In this document: positions 22,515-32,973 of the stretch, piece after piece
How positions within the stretch are numbered: the stretch's first letter is position 1
Layout of the letters: each line of letters opens with the position of its first letter
Assembly (NCBI GenBank): GCA_902651635.1
Contig: CACRSC010000273.1
Location: 610,079-674,078, forward strand
Source: Mastigamoeba balamuthi
Taxonomy: Eukaryota; Evosea; Mastigamoebida; Mastigamoebidae
Length of the DNA stretch: 64,000 nucleotides
Direction of reading: 5' to 3'
Position numbers and translations under genes: made by a program
Notes under the pieces: model-generated
Seen by the model: the letters and a program-made list of their open reading frames with translations, nothing else
Databases searched by the model: none
What the model was told of the DNA's origin: nothing

Positions 22515-22753
22515 AGAGCGAGTCTCGAGGCTCAGTCACACAGAAAATACAGCAATGGACGTCAACGAATCAGCAACAACCCATACGTGCCTCGCACTCG
22601 AGCACCAGTACCCCTGTGATCTCTTTCATTTACACTGCCAGCGGAGCTCAACTGTCAACGGCACTGTTTCATCTAGCGATGTTGCTTTTTCGCTGAACCC
22701 TGGCTGTGGGGAACAGCTGAGAGGAGAGATAAGGGGATCGATCTCCCTTCTTT

Positions 22754-23929
22754 TCAGTTCTGGCTGGCAGAGTTCTGGAAGAGGAAGTTGCCCTGGCCCT
22801 CCACCCACAGCGTCTTCCCGTTGAGCGTGCAGTACCCGGTCGCCTCCAGCTTCGTGTTGGGGGGCATGGTGATGTCCAGGGCCCAAATCTCGTACGGCAG
22901 CTCCTCGGGGCTGTCGTGCATGTGGCCGTAGCGCCCCAGCTGCACGTTCATCTCCTGGGTCACCGTGGACCTCCAGGGGCCGCCGAAGCTGCTGACGAAC
23001 GAGTACGACGCGAAGCAGCGCAGGCCGGTCGCGGGGCGGATGGAGCTCAGAGGCAGAGCCTTCGACCTGAGGACGAGGTGCGCGGTGCCGTAGCTGGCCT
23101 CGGTGATGACGTTCTTGCCGTGCATCTGAGACGTCGTGACCTGCACGAGCTCGGCGAGGGGCTCGTGTTCGTAGTGCCAGTGGGCGCCGGTGTTCCACAC
23201 GCGCCTGCCGTTCATCTCGCAGTACGACGTGACCTCGAGCACGCTGCCGTCCTCCGGGAGCGTGATGTCGATGGCGTAAGTGTCGTGCGTCATGCCGTTG
23301 TCGCGCAGCCACGACGACTGGAAGGTCATCTCGGCAGCGCGGGGCGACAGCCAGGCGTCGCCGAACTTGGCCAGGAAGGCGTACCACGCGAAGCAGCGCA
23401 TCCCCGGGATGGGCCTGGGGCCGTCGTAGGGCATGTAGAGCGCGTCGGCGGTGTAGCGCACCTGCGTCATCCCGCGGGAGAGCGTGTTGGACAGGGTGCC
23501 GGTGTAGCCGTCGGCCACCAGGACGTCGAAGCGGGGGCGCGTCGCGGTCTCGAAGGCGCCGTTGCCCTGGCCCTCGGGGTACACGGTCTCGCCGTTGTGC
23601 GTGCAGTAGGCGACGAACTCGAGGACGCTGCTGCCCGTTGGCATCGTCAGGTTGGTCCTGAAGCCGTTCCAGTAGCAGCCGGCGCCGCTGCAGGGTTGCA
23701 TCTCCTGGGTGTGGACGTTGGCCCAGGAGGCGCCGAAGTTGCCGAGGACCGAGTACTGGACAAAGCAACGCGTGCCCTCGACACCGCAGCTTGCGTAGAC
23801 GTCGACAATAGCGTTGCGGTCCGCATTGCGCCTGACCTGAGTGCGGCCGGGGTTCTGCGTGACCGTGAACGACGAGGCACTGGCGAGGGATGCCAGGGCC
23901 ACAAGGGCCACAGCTGCTGCCTTCATCAT
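22754..23929 (-). CDS. Secreted three-repeat cysteine protein, copy 1
   Basis: Intronless, 391 residues. Residues 1-20 are a clear signal peptide (MMKAAAVALVALASLASASS). The mature protein is three tandem domains of about 120 residues. Each has an RCF.xY...FG.xW strand pair, then EM, then a (D/N)(I/L)T(M/L)P strand, and closes with LE.x.YC..NG..xW or similar; the two cysteines per domain probably pair. The W/N/G-rich closing strand recalls CBM25/CBM53 starch-binding beta-sandwiches, but this is only a pattern resemblance and I do not assign that family. Four copies exist in this window (also 32974-34155, 36621-37802, 52518-53693). This copy differs most from the others, with changes scattered through all three repeats but an intact frame, so it is under constraint. 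Likely an extracellular or lysosomal binding protein. Confidence 0.8.
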   Translation of the reverse strand: MMKAAAVALVALASLASASSFTVTQNPGRTQVRRNADRNAIVDVYASCGVEGTRCFVQYSVLGNFGASWANVHTQEMQPCSGAGCYWNGFRTNLTMPTGSSVLEFVAYCTHNGETVYPEGQGNGAFETATRPRFDVLVADGYTGTLSNTLSRGMTQVRYTADALYMPYDGPRPIPGMRCFAWYAFLAKFGDAWLSPRAAEMTFQSSWLRDNGMTHDTYAIDITLPEDGSVLEVTSYCEMNGRRVWNTGAHWHYEHEPLAELVQVTTSQMHGKNVITEASYGTAHLVLRSKALPLSSIRPATGLRCFASYSFVSSFGGPWRSTVTQEMNVQLGRYGHMHDSPEELPYEIWALDITMPPNTKLEATGYCTLNGKTLWVEGQGNFLFQNSASQN

Positions 23930-24897
23930 TTGTGCGTGTTGTGCTGTTCCACGCTGACTGCTGTGTGTGCAGATGAGTGAATATGAAATACGGCCCCCTC
24001 GGGGCCGAGGGTCGTTCGGCCCATGGCTTTGACGTCAGGATCCGTCTAGGAAATTTCTGAGACAACATCTGTACAGTTTTCTCGTCTGTTTCTATCCTCT
24101 GTGCCCTGCTACAGGACCCCAAGACAGCAGCGCCGCTGTTCCTCGGTGACGACAGAATGGCCGTGCCTGATTGCGAGGTAGCCTCCATAAGATGGCGATT
24201 TCCACCGTCATCTCGCGGCTGTTCCCGACCCTAGCTGGTGTCACCCCCCGCATCGAAAACGTACCGAGTTTGCTTGTCTTGCGCTTTTCCTAGAAGAGCC
24301 GGTGTTTTCTGCTCCTCAGTCGTGCTCCTCTCGTGAAAACGGTCAGCATACGCCGGAACGGCGTCCCGCACCACCGCGCAACGGCCGTTGGCCGTGCGCA
24401 ACAGCGAGCGATGCCATAATACTGGTGTTGGAGGAGGGTCTTTGCATATGGACCCACCACGGCCATCCCTCCTCACCACCACTGTAATCTGTATGAAGCT
24501 GACGAAGATGCGTTGGCGCCTGATGGAAGCACCTATGGGCTCTTCCGTCCGTCTCACGCAAACTCAGAGTGTGCAAATCACCCCATTGTCGGGTGTGTTC
24601 GCCGAATCGTTGCATGCTCGTGACATCCAGTGAGAGTAAATAGGCCTCAGAGCTCTGTTCGCCCAGTCGCGTCCCTAGACGGAGCAGTTCGAGGGCAGAA
24701 GTAGGGCAATTCAGTCTATCGTTTGATGCAACGCCAAGAAGGGGAATTGATCTGCCGTCAGGGTTTGCTGTCTTCAAGAATACGGCGCATGGACTGGAAT
24801 GAAGCGCGAACACCCAGCGACGTGCCACGTCATCAGATAATCGAAGATCAGCCATTCTCGTATCTAGATATTGTCGCAGCGCTTTCAGCAAACAGCC
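23930..24897. other. Promoter block of secreted gene copy 1 and decayed flank
   Basis: The first 350 bases upstream of copy 1 are recognisably homologous to the blocks upstream of copies 2-4, including GACGTCAGGATCCGTCT, but carry more changes. Beyond about 24,400 no gene or RNA is recognised; the last part must contain the promoter of the epimerase gene at 24,898. Confidence 0.55.
24030..24037. promoter_or_regulatory. TGACGTCA (CRE-like) palindrome upstream of secreted copy 1
   Basis: A perfect TGACGTCA followed by GGATCCGTC, 100 bases upstream of the start codon. It is kept at the same place upstream of all four paralogues. TGACGTCA is the classical site for CREB/ATF-type bZIP factors; binding here is inference. 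Confidence 0.5.
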
Positions 24898-25891
24898 ATG
24901 AAGTACCTCACACAGGCAGAGGCCACGCGGGTCGACGACCAGTTCTTCTCGACCATGAGCTACACCCTCGACCAGCTCATGGAGCTCGCGGGTGCCCTCC
25001 CTCCCCTTGTCCTCAGCCACTGCCGCTCACAACGTCTCACTCGGCCCTCAGGCTACTCCGTCTCCGTCGTCGTCCAGCGCGAGTTCCCCCCGCACTCCCA
25101 CAGGCGCGTCCTCGTCGTCTGCGGCCCCGGCAGTGCGTGCCACCCCCCTCCACGCAGCTCCCTCCTCTCCCCTCCCCAACGCCCCGCTGCGGAGCAGACA
25201 ACGGAGGGGACGGGCTGGTGTGCGCCCGCCACCTGTCGTACTTTGGCTACGAGCCAGAGGTCGTGTACCCCAAGCCCAGCAGCGCCGCCTTCCTCGCGGC
25301 CCTCGTGCGCCAGCTGGCCGTGCACCGCGTCCCCGTATCCGGGGCGCTCCCCGCGGACCTCGCTCCCTACGACGTGGTCGTCGACGCCGTGTTCGGCTAC
25401 TCGTTCAAGCCGCCCGTGCGCGGCTCGTTCGCCGACGTCCTCAAGCGCATCAACGACAGCGGCAAGCCCGTCGTCTCCGTGGACGTCCCGTCCGGCTGGG
25501 ACGTCGAGAAGGGTGCCCAGTGGCCCCCTGCCCCACCCCCGTCTGCTGTGCCTGACAGGGCAGGGCGTCTCTCGTTGGCTCGCAGGCAACACCGACGGGA
25601 CCAGCATAGCGAACCCCGCAGTGGTCGTCTCCATGTCCGCCGTCAAGCTCTGCATGAAGGAGTTCAAGGGCATCCACTACCTCGGCGGTGAGCCCTCCCA
25701 GCCCAGCCCCTCCGTCCCCCTTGCTTCGCTCGCTCACGGGTCGTCTGCGCAGGCCGCTTTGTTCCTCCGTGAGCTGCTGCTCTTCTCTCCGCTGCGCTCC
25801 TGTTTAACGGCACCCGTGCAGGCAAATGGCCAGGGAGATGGGCCTCGACCTGCCGCAGTTCCCGGGCAGCGACCCCGTCGTCAGGCTGTGA
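24898..25891 (+). CDS. NAXE: NAD(P)H-hydrate epimerase (YjeF N-terminal domain)
   Basis: Six exons: 24898-24991, 25052-25132, 25198-25512, 25586-25687, 25753-25768 and 25822-25891, total 225 residues, the usual size of the free-standing enzyme. It repairs NADHX/NADPHX by interconverting R and S hydrates for the partner dehydratase. Seen: N-terminal YLTQAEA....D, the nucleotide loop VVCGPGNNGGDGLVCARHL completed across intron 2, VDAVFGYSFKPPVRG with the catalytic aspartate, VSVDVPSGWDVEKG, MSAVKLCMKEFKG and the C-terminal GGRFVPP...L. Exon 5 is a 16-base micro-exon; it is needed to supply GRFVP. No mitochondrial presequence is evident, so a cytosolic enzyme is likely. The dehydratase partner is not in this window. 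Confidence 0.95.
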
Positions 25892-26151
25892 GCTGCGAGG
25901 GAGGGGACGGCAGAGGGGCGGGTCCGGGCCCGGTTCTTCTTTGCGCAGGCGCCGCGCACGAAAAACAGAAGAGAATCTGCCCCGGATTTCCGCGATTTCG
26001 AATCACGCATCTTTGAAATTAATCAAAAGGATCAATCCTCTGTTGGGGCGCGATCCAACCGTCGTGCCGTGAGGGAGGTGCACTCCAGGGCCCCTGCGTA
26101 CCAGCCGGCTCCGCGCGCGCGCGCCTCGCCCCCCCGGGACACCAGCAGAGA

Positions 26152-29100
26152 ATGTCGCACTGCACCTGCGCCAAGTACGAGTCCAACCTCTGGAGGCCCG
26201 TCTGCAAGACCTGCTTCCACCCGCGCTCCTCCCACGTCGACGAGTACGCTCCCCGCGCCCGCTCCCCACCGGCGCTCCCCCCCCCGGAGTGACGCGACCG
26301 CGCCCGGCCCCCGCACAGGACGGGCAAGTGCTGCGACGGCGACACAGCGCAGCCGCACCAGACGACCATCTCGTCGTCGATACGGGCGGCCGTCCAGCGC
26401 TACGAGCAGCAGGAGGCGGCGGCCGCGGCTGCCGCGGCGGCGCTGCGCCCGGTCTCGCGCCCGCGGTCGTCGCGGACGAGCCCGGTGATGCAGCCGCTGC
26501 CGCCGCTGCCGGCGGTCATCCGGATCGACCGGCGCAAGCTGCGGAGGTCGCGCTCGCTGCCGCGGCTGGCGCTCGACGAGGACCCCGAGCCCATCGCGCC
26601 GCCGCTGGCCCTGCGCAGCATGCCGCGCGCGCAGGGCCGCCACTCGCACCAGCAGCAGCGGTCGGTGGCGCAGAGCCCGCCGCGAGGGACGCTGGCGGCG
26701 GCGGGCTCCCCGCGGCACGCGGCGGCAGAAGCGCCGAGGGCTGCTGCCGGGGGGCTGACCCCGCAGGCGCCCACGGCGAGGCCGCCCGCGCGGCTCGTGC
26801 AGACCAACTCGCTGTCGTCGCTGCCGCAGGCCATCGCGCTGTCGCCGCGCAGCGCCACGCCCATACCGACGCTGGGGCTCTCGTCGACGCTGCCGATGGC
26901 GTCGGCGTCGGGCGCNNNNNNNNNNNNNNNNNNNNNNNNNNNNNNNNNNNNNNNNNNNNNNNNNNNNNNNNNNNNNNNNNNNNNNNNNNNNNNNNNNNNN
27001 NNNNNNNNNNNNNNNNNNNNNNNNNNNNNNNNNNNNNNNNNNNNNNNNNNNNNNNNNNNNNNNNNNNNNNNNNNNNNNNNNNNNNNNNNNNNNNNNNNNN
27101 NNNNNNNNNNNNNNNNNNNNNNNNNNNNNNNNNNNNNNNNNNNNNNNNNNNNNNNNNNNNNNNNNNNNNNNNNNNNNNNNNNNNNNNNNNNNNNNNNNNN
27201 NNNNNNNNNNNNNNNNNNNNNNNNNNNNNNNNNNNNNNNNNNNNNNNNNNNNNNNNNNNNNNNNNNNNNNNNNNNNNNNNNNNNNNNNNNNNNNNNNNNN
27301 NNNNNNNNNNNNNNNNNNNNNNNNNNNNNNNNNNNNNNNNNNNNNNNNNNNNNNNNNNNNNNNNNNNNNNNNNNNNNNNNNNNNNNNNNNNNNNNNNNNN
27401 NNNNNNNNNNNNNNNNNNNNNNNNNNNNNNNNNNNNNNNNNNNNNNNNNNNNNNNNNNNNNNNNNNNNNNNNNNNNNNNNNNNNNNNNNNNNNNNNNNNN
27501 NNNNNNNNNNNNNNNNNNNNNNNNNNNNNNNNNNNNNNNNNNNNNNNNNNNNNNNNNNNNNNNNNNNNNNNNNNNNNNNNNNNNNNNNNNNNNNNNNNNN
27601 NNNNNNNNNNNNNNNNNNNNNNNNNNNNNNNNNNNNNNNNNNNNNNNNNNNNNNNNNNNNNNNNNNNNNNNNNNNNNNNNNNNNNNNNNNNNNNNNNNNN
27701 NNNNNNNNNNNNNNNNNNNNNNNNNNNNNNNNNNNNNNNNNNNNNNNNNNNNNNNNNNNNNNNNNNNNNNNNNNNNNNNNNNNNNNNNNNNNNNNNNNNN
27801 NNNNNNNNNNNNNNNNNCCGCCGCTGGCCCTGCGCAGCATGCCGCGCGCGCAGGGCCGCCACTCGCACCAGCAGCAGCGGTCGGTGGCGCAGAGCCCGCC
27901 GCGAGGGACGCTGGCGGCGGCGGGCTCCCCGCGGCACGCGGCGGCAGAAGCGCCGAGGGCTGCTGCCGGGGGGCTGACGCCGCAGGCGCCCACGGCGAGG
28001 CCGCCCGCGCGGCTCGTGCAGACCAACTCGCTGTCGTCGCTGCCGCAGGCCATCGCGCTGTCGCCGCGCAGCGCCACGCCCATACCGACGCTGGGGCTCT
28101 CGTCGACGCTGCCGATGGCGTCGGCGTCGGGCGCCGCGTCGTCGTCGTCGCCGTCGACGCCGCTCAAGGGCGGCGCTGCGTCGTCGTCGCGGCCGCTGCG
28201 GCGCAGGATGCCCGACAGCGTCGAGGCCTTTGTCGAGGAGGCGCTGTCCAAGGGCCCGCCCGCCACGCAGCCCGAGCCCCGCGAGACGTACGCGCGGTCG
28301 CTCGAGGCCGTGGCCGCGGCCTCGGGGCTCGTGGGCGAGCGATTCTCCAAGAGGTTCCTCGAGAAGACGCGGACGACGCTCGCGGCCCGCGGGCAGCTCG
28401 CGCAGGTCACCCCGTTCACCCCCGAGGAGCGCGGGGCTGTCATGTCGGCGGTCGCAGAGCTCTTGAGGCTCGTGGCCGCGCAGGACACGCTCGTGGCCGC
28501 GTGCGAGGTCCAGAGCCTGTTCAGGGTCGCCGAGCTCGTGCGCACGGTCCACTGGCGCAGGAGCCCGCTCTCGGACATTGTGCGGCGCATCTCCGCGATG
28601 GCGGACAGCGAGCGGGCCAACGTCGCGGCCCTCTCCGCCGCCCTGGAGGCTGCCGCCAGGATGGCCCGGAAAGCCCCGAGCGACGAGCTCACCGAGCTCT
28701 GCCGCACCGCCAAGGTGCCCGCACACTCCCTTTGCCGCACGTCCTCCCCCCAGCTCACGTGCCGAGACAGGTCGTGCTGGGCATACAGCAGCGATTGGCC
28801 GAGGGCCTCGCCCGCGCCGTCGCGATGTACCCGTTCGAGTGGGGCGTCGCCGCAGCGTTCAGGCTGTGGGCCAGCGAGGCGCAGGAGAAGTACCTGCCGT
28901 TTGCCAAGTCCAAGGCCGTCTATGTCGCCAAGAAGTGCCCCGCGTGCTCCCTGACTGACTTCCAGATTCCCCAGTACTCGCAAGCCGTCAACGTGCGTGG
29001 CCGTCGCGCCCAGGCGTACATCCCACTGGGCGTGCACTGACTATCCACCGTCGGCAACGGCGCGGCAGATCTTGCTGGGGCACATGCAGGCACTCGAGAA

Positions 29101-30842
29101 CGACATTCCCTCGGCCACGCAGAAGAAGAAGTTCGAGCTCGAGTTCACAGAGATGGGGCACATCGGGGCCCTGCTCGACTCGGCCGTGGGCAATGTGTCG
29201 ACCGTGTTTGACGTCTCGCTCTCGGAGGCGGCTGCCGGCGAGAAGCAGACGATCCAGCGGGCGTCTGTGATGTATGAGTCGCTATCGCAGCTGTCGCAGG
29301 AGTCGCAGATGGGCTTCGAGAGCGACGTGGACTCGGTTATGTCCGTACCCGAGGGTAAGCAGAGTCCTCCCCTTCTTCGTTGGAGTCCCTTTGACGTCGG
29401 AGACAGAGATGTCACCGCCGCCTCACCTGCCGACAGAGCTCCAGTCGTCAAAGTCCTCTTCAAAGAAGTCCGGCAAGTCCAGCACCAGGTCGCACAGGCA
29501 CGTCAAGCACAAGGACAAGGGGAAGACCAAGTGCGCATCACTCCCCGCACGCATGCTCAGACTCACGTCGCTTGGCACACAGCAAACTCGACAACCTACT
29601 GCCCAGCCTCAACGCAAACCTCAAGCTTCCGGTACACGTCGGGAGCTACAGGCGTCCTCCTGGGCTCACTGGTAGCACGCGCTCGCTTTGCAGGAGAATC
29701 CCAAGAGGGAGGTGTACGGGGCGGGGTCCATCAGGGCCGTGCTGGGATCCGTCGACGAGCCCGTCACGCGGCCCATCGACCCAGACACGGTACAGACGTA
29801 CTTGCAGTTCCTGTTCACGGACCTGTGGGCCATCTCGACGCACTCCAAGACACTGGAGCGGCTGGCACTCTACGACCTGCGGGACACGACAGTCGCCTTC
29901 ACCGAGAACACCGACGGCGGCTTCGACGTGTCGGTGCAGACCGCTAGGGACTTCCAGGCAGTCGTACTTGTCGTCGTCGACGCCAAGCCCGCAGACCTGC
30001 TCTCGCACATCCGAGAGAGCATCGCAAACGTCAGAGGTGCGATGCAGAGAGGGGACAGTCCCAATTCCCAACAGCTCACCCCATCATCCCTACTTTCTCC
30101 CGGCTGTTGCGCCTGCCAGTCTTCGGTGTGCCGCTGGAGATTTTGGTGCAGGTCGACCCGACAGAGGTGGGCGTCCCGCGTCTCGTGCAGGTCTGCATCG
30201 AGTTCCTCGAGAAGCACGGTACGCCCGCGGCAGCCTCCCCTCGGGCCTCCCGCACGTGGGCGTCTTACGCACGCTCGGCACCGCAGTCGAGACCGAGGGC
30301 CTCTTCCGGATGGCGGGCAGGCTGGGCAAGGTCACAGCACTGCAGGACGACTTCAACAACCGCGTGCCGGAGATCGGCCCCGAGTACAGCCCGCACGACG
30401 TGACGCAGGTGCTCAAGCGGTTCCTGGCAGAGCTGCCCGAGCCCGTGTTCACGCACGAGGGCTGGCGGCGCCTGATGGAGAGCGAGCGCGTCACCGTCGA
30501 CGCCATCCGCAACCTCGTGCGCTCGCTGCCGCAGACGCACCGCGACCTCGCGCGTGTGCTGTTCTGCTTCTTCACGATCGTCACCGAGGCGTCGCGCAAC
30601 AAGATGAACGCCTCGAACCTGTCGATCATTCTCGGTACGCATTTACCCCGCTTCGACTCGGGCCTACGACGTTACCGTTAACCGCAACGTTCGGATTACC
30701 CCTTGCAGCGCCGTGCCTGCTGCGGCCGAGGATGCAGGGCACGGTCTACACAGTGCCGGCGACGGAGCAGTTGCTGCTGCTGAACAAGGCCAAGCAGGTA
30801 GTACAGCTGATAATCGAGAACAGCTTCGACGTCTTCTCATAG
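26152..30842 (+). CDS. RhoGAP-domain protein with N-terminal cysteine cluster
   Basis: Many exons; the firmer ones are 26152-26243, 26319 to the gap, 27818-28714, 28771-28992, 29069-29354, 29694-30036, 30120-30218, 30287-30634 and 30709-30842. A small exon near 29437-29530 is certain as to place but not frame. The N-terminus (CTCAKYESNLWRPVCKTCFH) is a probable zinc-binding cluster. A long low-complexity region follows, then a helical region, then a beta-rich region (about 29694-30036). The C-terminal RhoGAP domain begins FGVPLEILVQ and holds the arginine-finger motif TEGLFRMAG, the LKRFLAELPEPVF segment and NKMNASNLSIIL. It would switch off Rho/Rac GTPases. The repeat 26599-26915 / 27818-28134 across the gap is probably an assembly duplication, so the true protein is shorter than the sequence as given. 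Confidence 0.85.
26916..27817. other. Assembly gap (902 N) with duplicated flanks
   Basis: The bases just before the gap (26599-26915) recur just after it (27818-28134) almost without change, which is what unmerged overlapping contig ends would look like. Confidence 0.95.
27818..28134 (+). repeat. Direct repeat of 26599-26915 across the N gap
   Basis: About 317 bases, the same reading frame as the first copy, with one change noticed (gaccccg versus gacgccg near 27977). Most likely an artefact, not a biological tandem repeat. Confidence 0.85.
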
Positions 30843-31193
30843 AAACAGCGCATTCACCACAAACCCGTTCCCTCCCGCCAGTGCGCAATAAACAACCTCC
30901 TGTACGGCGTGCCTGTGACCCACTCCTCTCTACGTTTGAGACTGCCTCTTAAAACCAGTGTGCCAGAAGGCATCGCGTGAGCGAGTCGAAGCCCCAGACC
31001 GTGGCGACCCGCAAATCTGCATGCAGTTTACTTTGGCACGCAGCGCTTGGCGCGAGGGGTGGCGAGGGGCAACTGAGGAGGTGTTCAGGCGATAGGGGTT
31101 GCACTCCAGTATCCCCAGGAGCTAGGAGCAGGTGTACTCGGGGCCATGAACGTTCACATGACATAAAAGATAAAACAGCTGTGTTGAGGGCAT
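30843..31193. other. Convergent intergenic region with polyadenylation signal
   Basis: 351 bases between the RhoGAP stop and the glycosyltransferase stop. AATAAA at 30887-30892, 45 bases after the RhoGAP stop, is the likely polyadenylation signal. Nothing else recognised. Confidence 0.6.
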
Positions 31194-32336
31194 TCAGAAC
31201 CGGCAGTTGTAGCGGTCCCACAATGCCAGTCTCTCGGGGTCGGTGTGCCACCCGGCGCCGTGAACGATAGTCGCGTTGTGGACCTCACCGTTGCAGTTGG
31301 TCCTGATGTTGGGGAAGCTGCCCAGAATCTGTGCGGGGTGCACCAGCGTGATGCCCTCACCCCGGAACTGCGACAGGAGCGCCCAGCCAGAGCACGCCGA
31401 CGAGAACAGCGTGCGCTGGCGCAGCACGGGGTCGGCGTGGACGATCTGATTCATGGCCGCCTGGTCGCAGCCTCCTGTCTGGGCGTACTTCTGCTCCTCG
31501 AAGATGGCGCGCATGAGGCTCATCATGGCCGCCTGGGTCCCTGCGATCTGCCCCGCATTGTAGTAGACCTCCTTGCTGCCGCCCTCGTGGTCGAGGAAGT
31601 GTGGCACGCAGCGGCCCTGGCTGTTGATGGCCCACTGGCGCTGGCCCGCGATGTAGCCCTCGTCGGCGACGACGAGCTCGAGCTGCTGGCCGTAGAGTTC
31701 CAGGGAGCGCCCGAGGTGGTGCTCGAGGAACACGGACGGGTTGCGCTGGAACAGCAGGTCGCGCAGGTCGGCCGTGATGACGTACCTGTACGGGTAGTCG
31801 TACGTGTCGACCCCGCACCAGTAGGCGCCTGCCGTGCAGGGCTGCCTGCGCGTCACGGGCGAGGCCATCGCGAGGTAGCGGTACATGGCGAAGAAGCGGG
31901 CGGTCACCACGTCCTTCTTGAACCGCTCGTCAAAGTAGGGCCCCTTGCCCATGAAGGCGTCGACGACCTTGATCTGTTTGTGGGGCCGCAGCCACTCGCG
32001 GAGCTGCTCGCGGCTGCGCTCGCCCTGGAGCTCGCCGACCAGGAGCACGACGTCGCCCGTGAAGCCGCTCTCGATCAGCGTGCGGATCGTCCCGCACATG
32101 AGGTTCAGCGTGTACCCGCTGGCGTACGAGATGAACAGGTCCCTCGTGGGCCCGCTGGGCGATGCGGACTCCTTGGTGCCAGCATTGTGCGTCGTGCAGG
32201 GTTCCAGCGAGGGGGACGCTGCACTCTTGACCAACCAGTGGATCAGAGCTATGTTGAGAGAGCAGGAGCCTAAGAGCAGCAGAACGAGCGTGGGCCACCG
32301 GGCTGTCATAATGGGTACCAAGGACACAGGGATCAC
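31194..32336 (-). CDS. Putative type II membrane glycosyltransferase
   Basis: Intronless, 380 residues. A short cytosolic N-terminus is followed by one membrane anchor (WPTLVLLLLGSCSLNIAL) and a lumenal domain, the topology of Golgi transferases. The lumenal domain shows YVITADLRDLLFQRNP, where the D.RD element matches the metal/nucleotide-sugar motif common to GT-A folds of the kind Y.(V/L)..D.RD..FQ..P. NAGQIAGT near the middle and the C-terminal HNATIVHGAG stretch resemble the later half of such enzymes. Substrate cannot be told. A decayed copy lies at 51094-51815, with the same neighbour (secreted gene) on the same side, so the two genes were duplicated together. Confidence 0.7.
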   Translation of the reverse strand: MIPVSLVPIMTARWPTLVLLLLGSCSLNIALIHWLVKSAASPSLEPCTTHNAGTKESASPSGPTRDLFISYASGYTLNLMCGTIRTLIESGFTGDVVLLVGELQGERSREQLREWLRPHKQIKVVDAFMGKGPYFDERFKKDVVTARFFAMYRYLAMASPVTRRQPCTAGAYWCGVDTYDYPYRYVITADLRDLLFQRNPSVFLEHHLGRSLELYGQQLELVVADEGYIAGQRQWAINSQGRCVPHFLDHEGGSKEVYYNAGQIAGTQAAMMSLMRAIFEEQKYAQTGGCDQAAMNQIVHADPVLRQRTLFSSACSGWALLSQFRGEGITLVHPAQILGSFPNIRTNCNGEVHNATIVHGAGWHTDPERLALWDRYNCRF

Positions 32337-32973
32337 AGAACACGAGGTGTCTTGAGGAGCGAGAAAGTGCTCTTATTGGTCCCGCGGGGTAGATTGTCCT
32401 GTTGAATTCAGAAAGGAAACTTGGTGACACCAATGGTATCAACCAGTTTCTAAACCGCTCACACGGAAAACCAGGATGTGGCCTGCCAAAGCCAATAGTT
32501 TATGGATCAGATGTCTCATTGGTTTCCCCGTCATAACCTTTCTCAAGGTGCGAATGCCATTTCATAACCCCGGCAGTTTGAGTACCCAGGCGGAAAAACC
32601 GCCGAAAGTCAGTTTGCAACCCATTTCATGGACGCCGCGACTAGGGTTCGCACACGAGGCAATTTGCAAATGTGGCCCTTTGCTGTGGACAATAGTCCAC
32701 ACATCACAGAGTTCCTCGTTGGATGCAGGCGACGAATACCTGGGCTGACAGATATTCATATAGACTGGCATGTGCCACCAACCACATAGCACCGCCAGAA
32801 ACCAACCACAGATCGAGACCAACGGGACCACCAATCTTGGCTGAAGCAGACATTAAAAGGGCTTGGTTGTGGCATGCTGATCACCAATTGTTGGATGCTG
32901 TCGTCTTTTGTTGATTACTATTCAGGGTTTGTATCTGGGGAGTAGCATCCGTCTCAGTGGAGAGGTGTCCATC
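32337..32973. other. Duplicated spacer between glycosyltransferase and secreted gene
   Basis: No gene seen. Stretches such as TTGTCCTGTTGAATTCAGAA near 32395 recur near 51870 between the pseudogene and secreted copy 4, showing that the spacer was copied with the genes. The part from about 32880 also matches, with small indels, the outer flank of the right palindrome arm. Confidence 0.6.
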
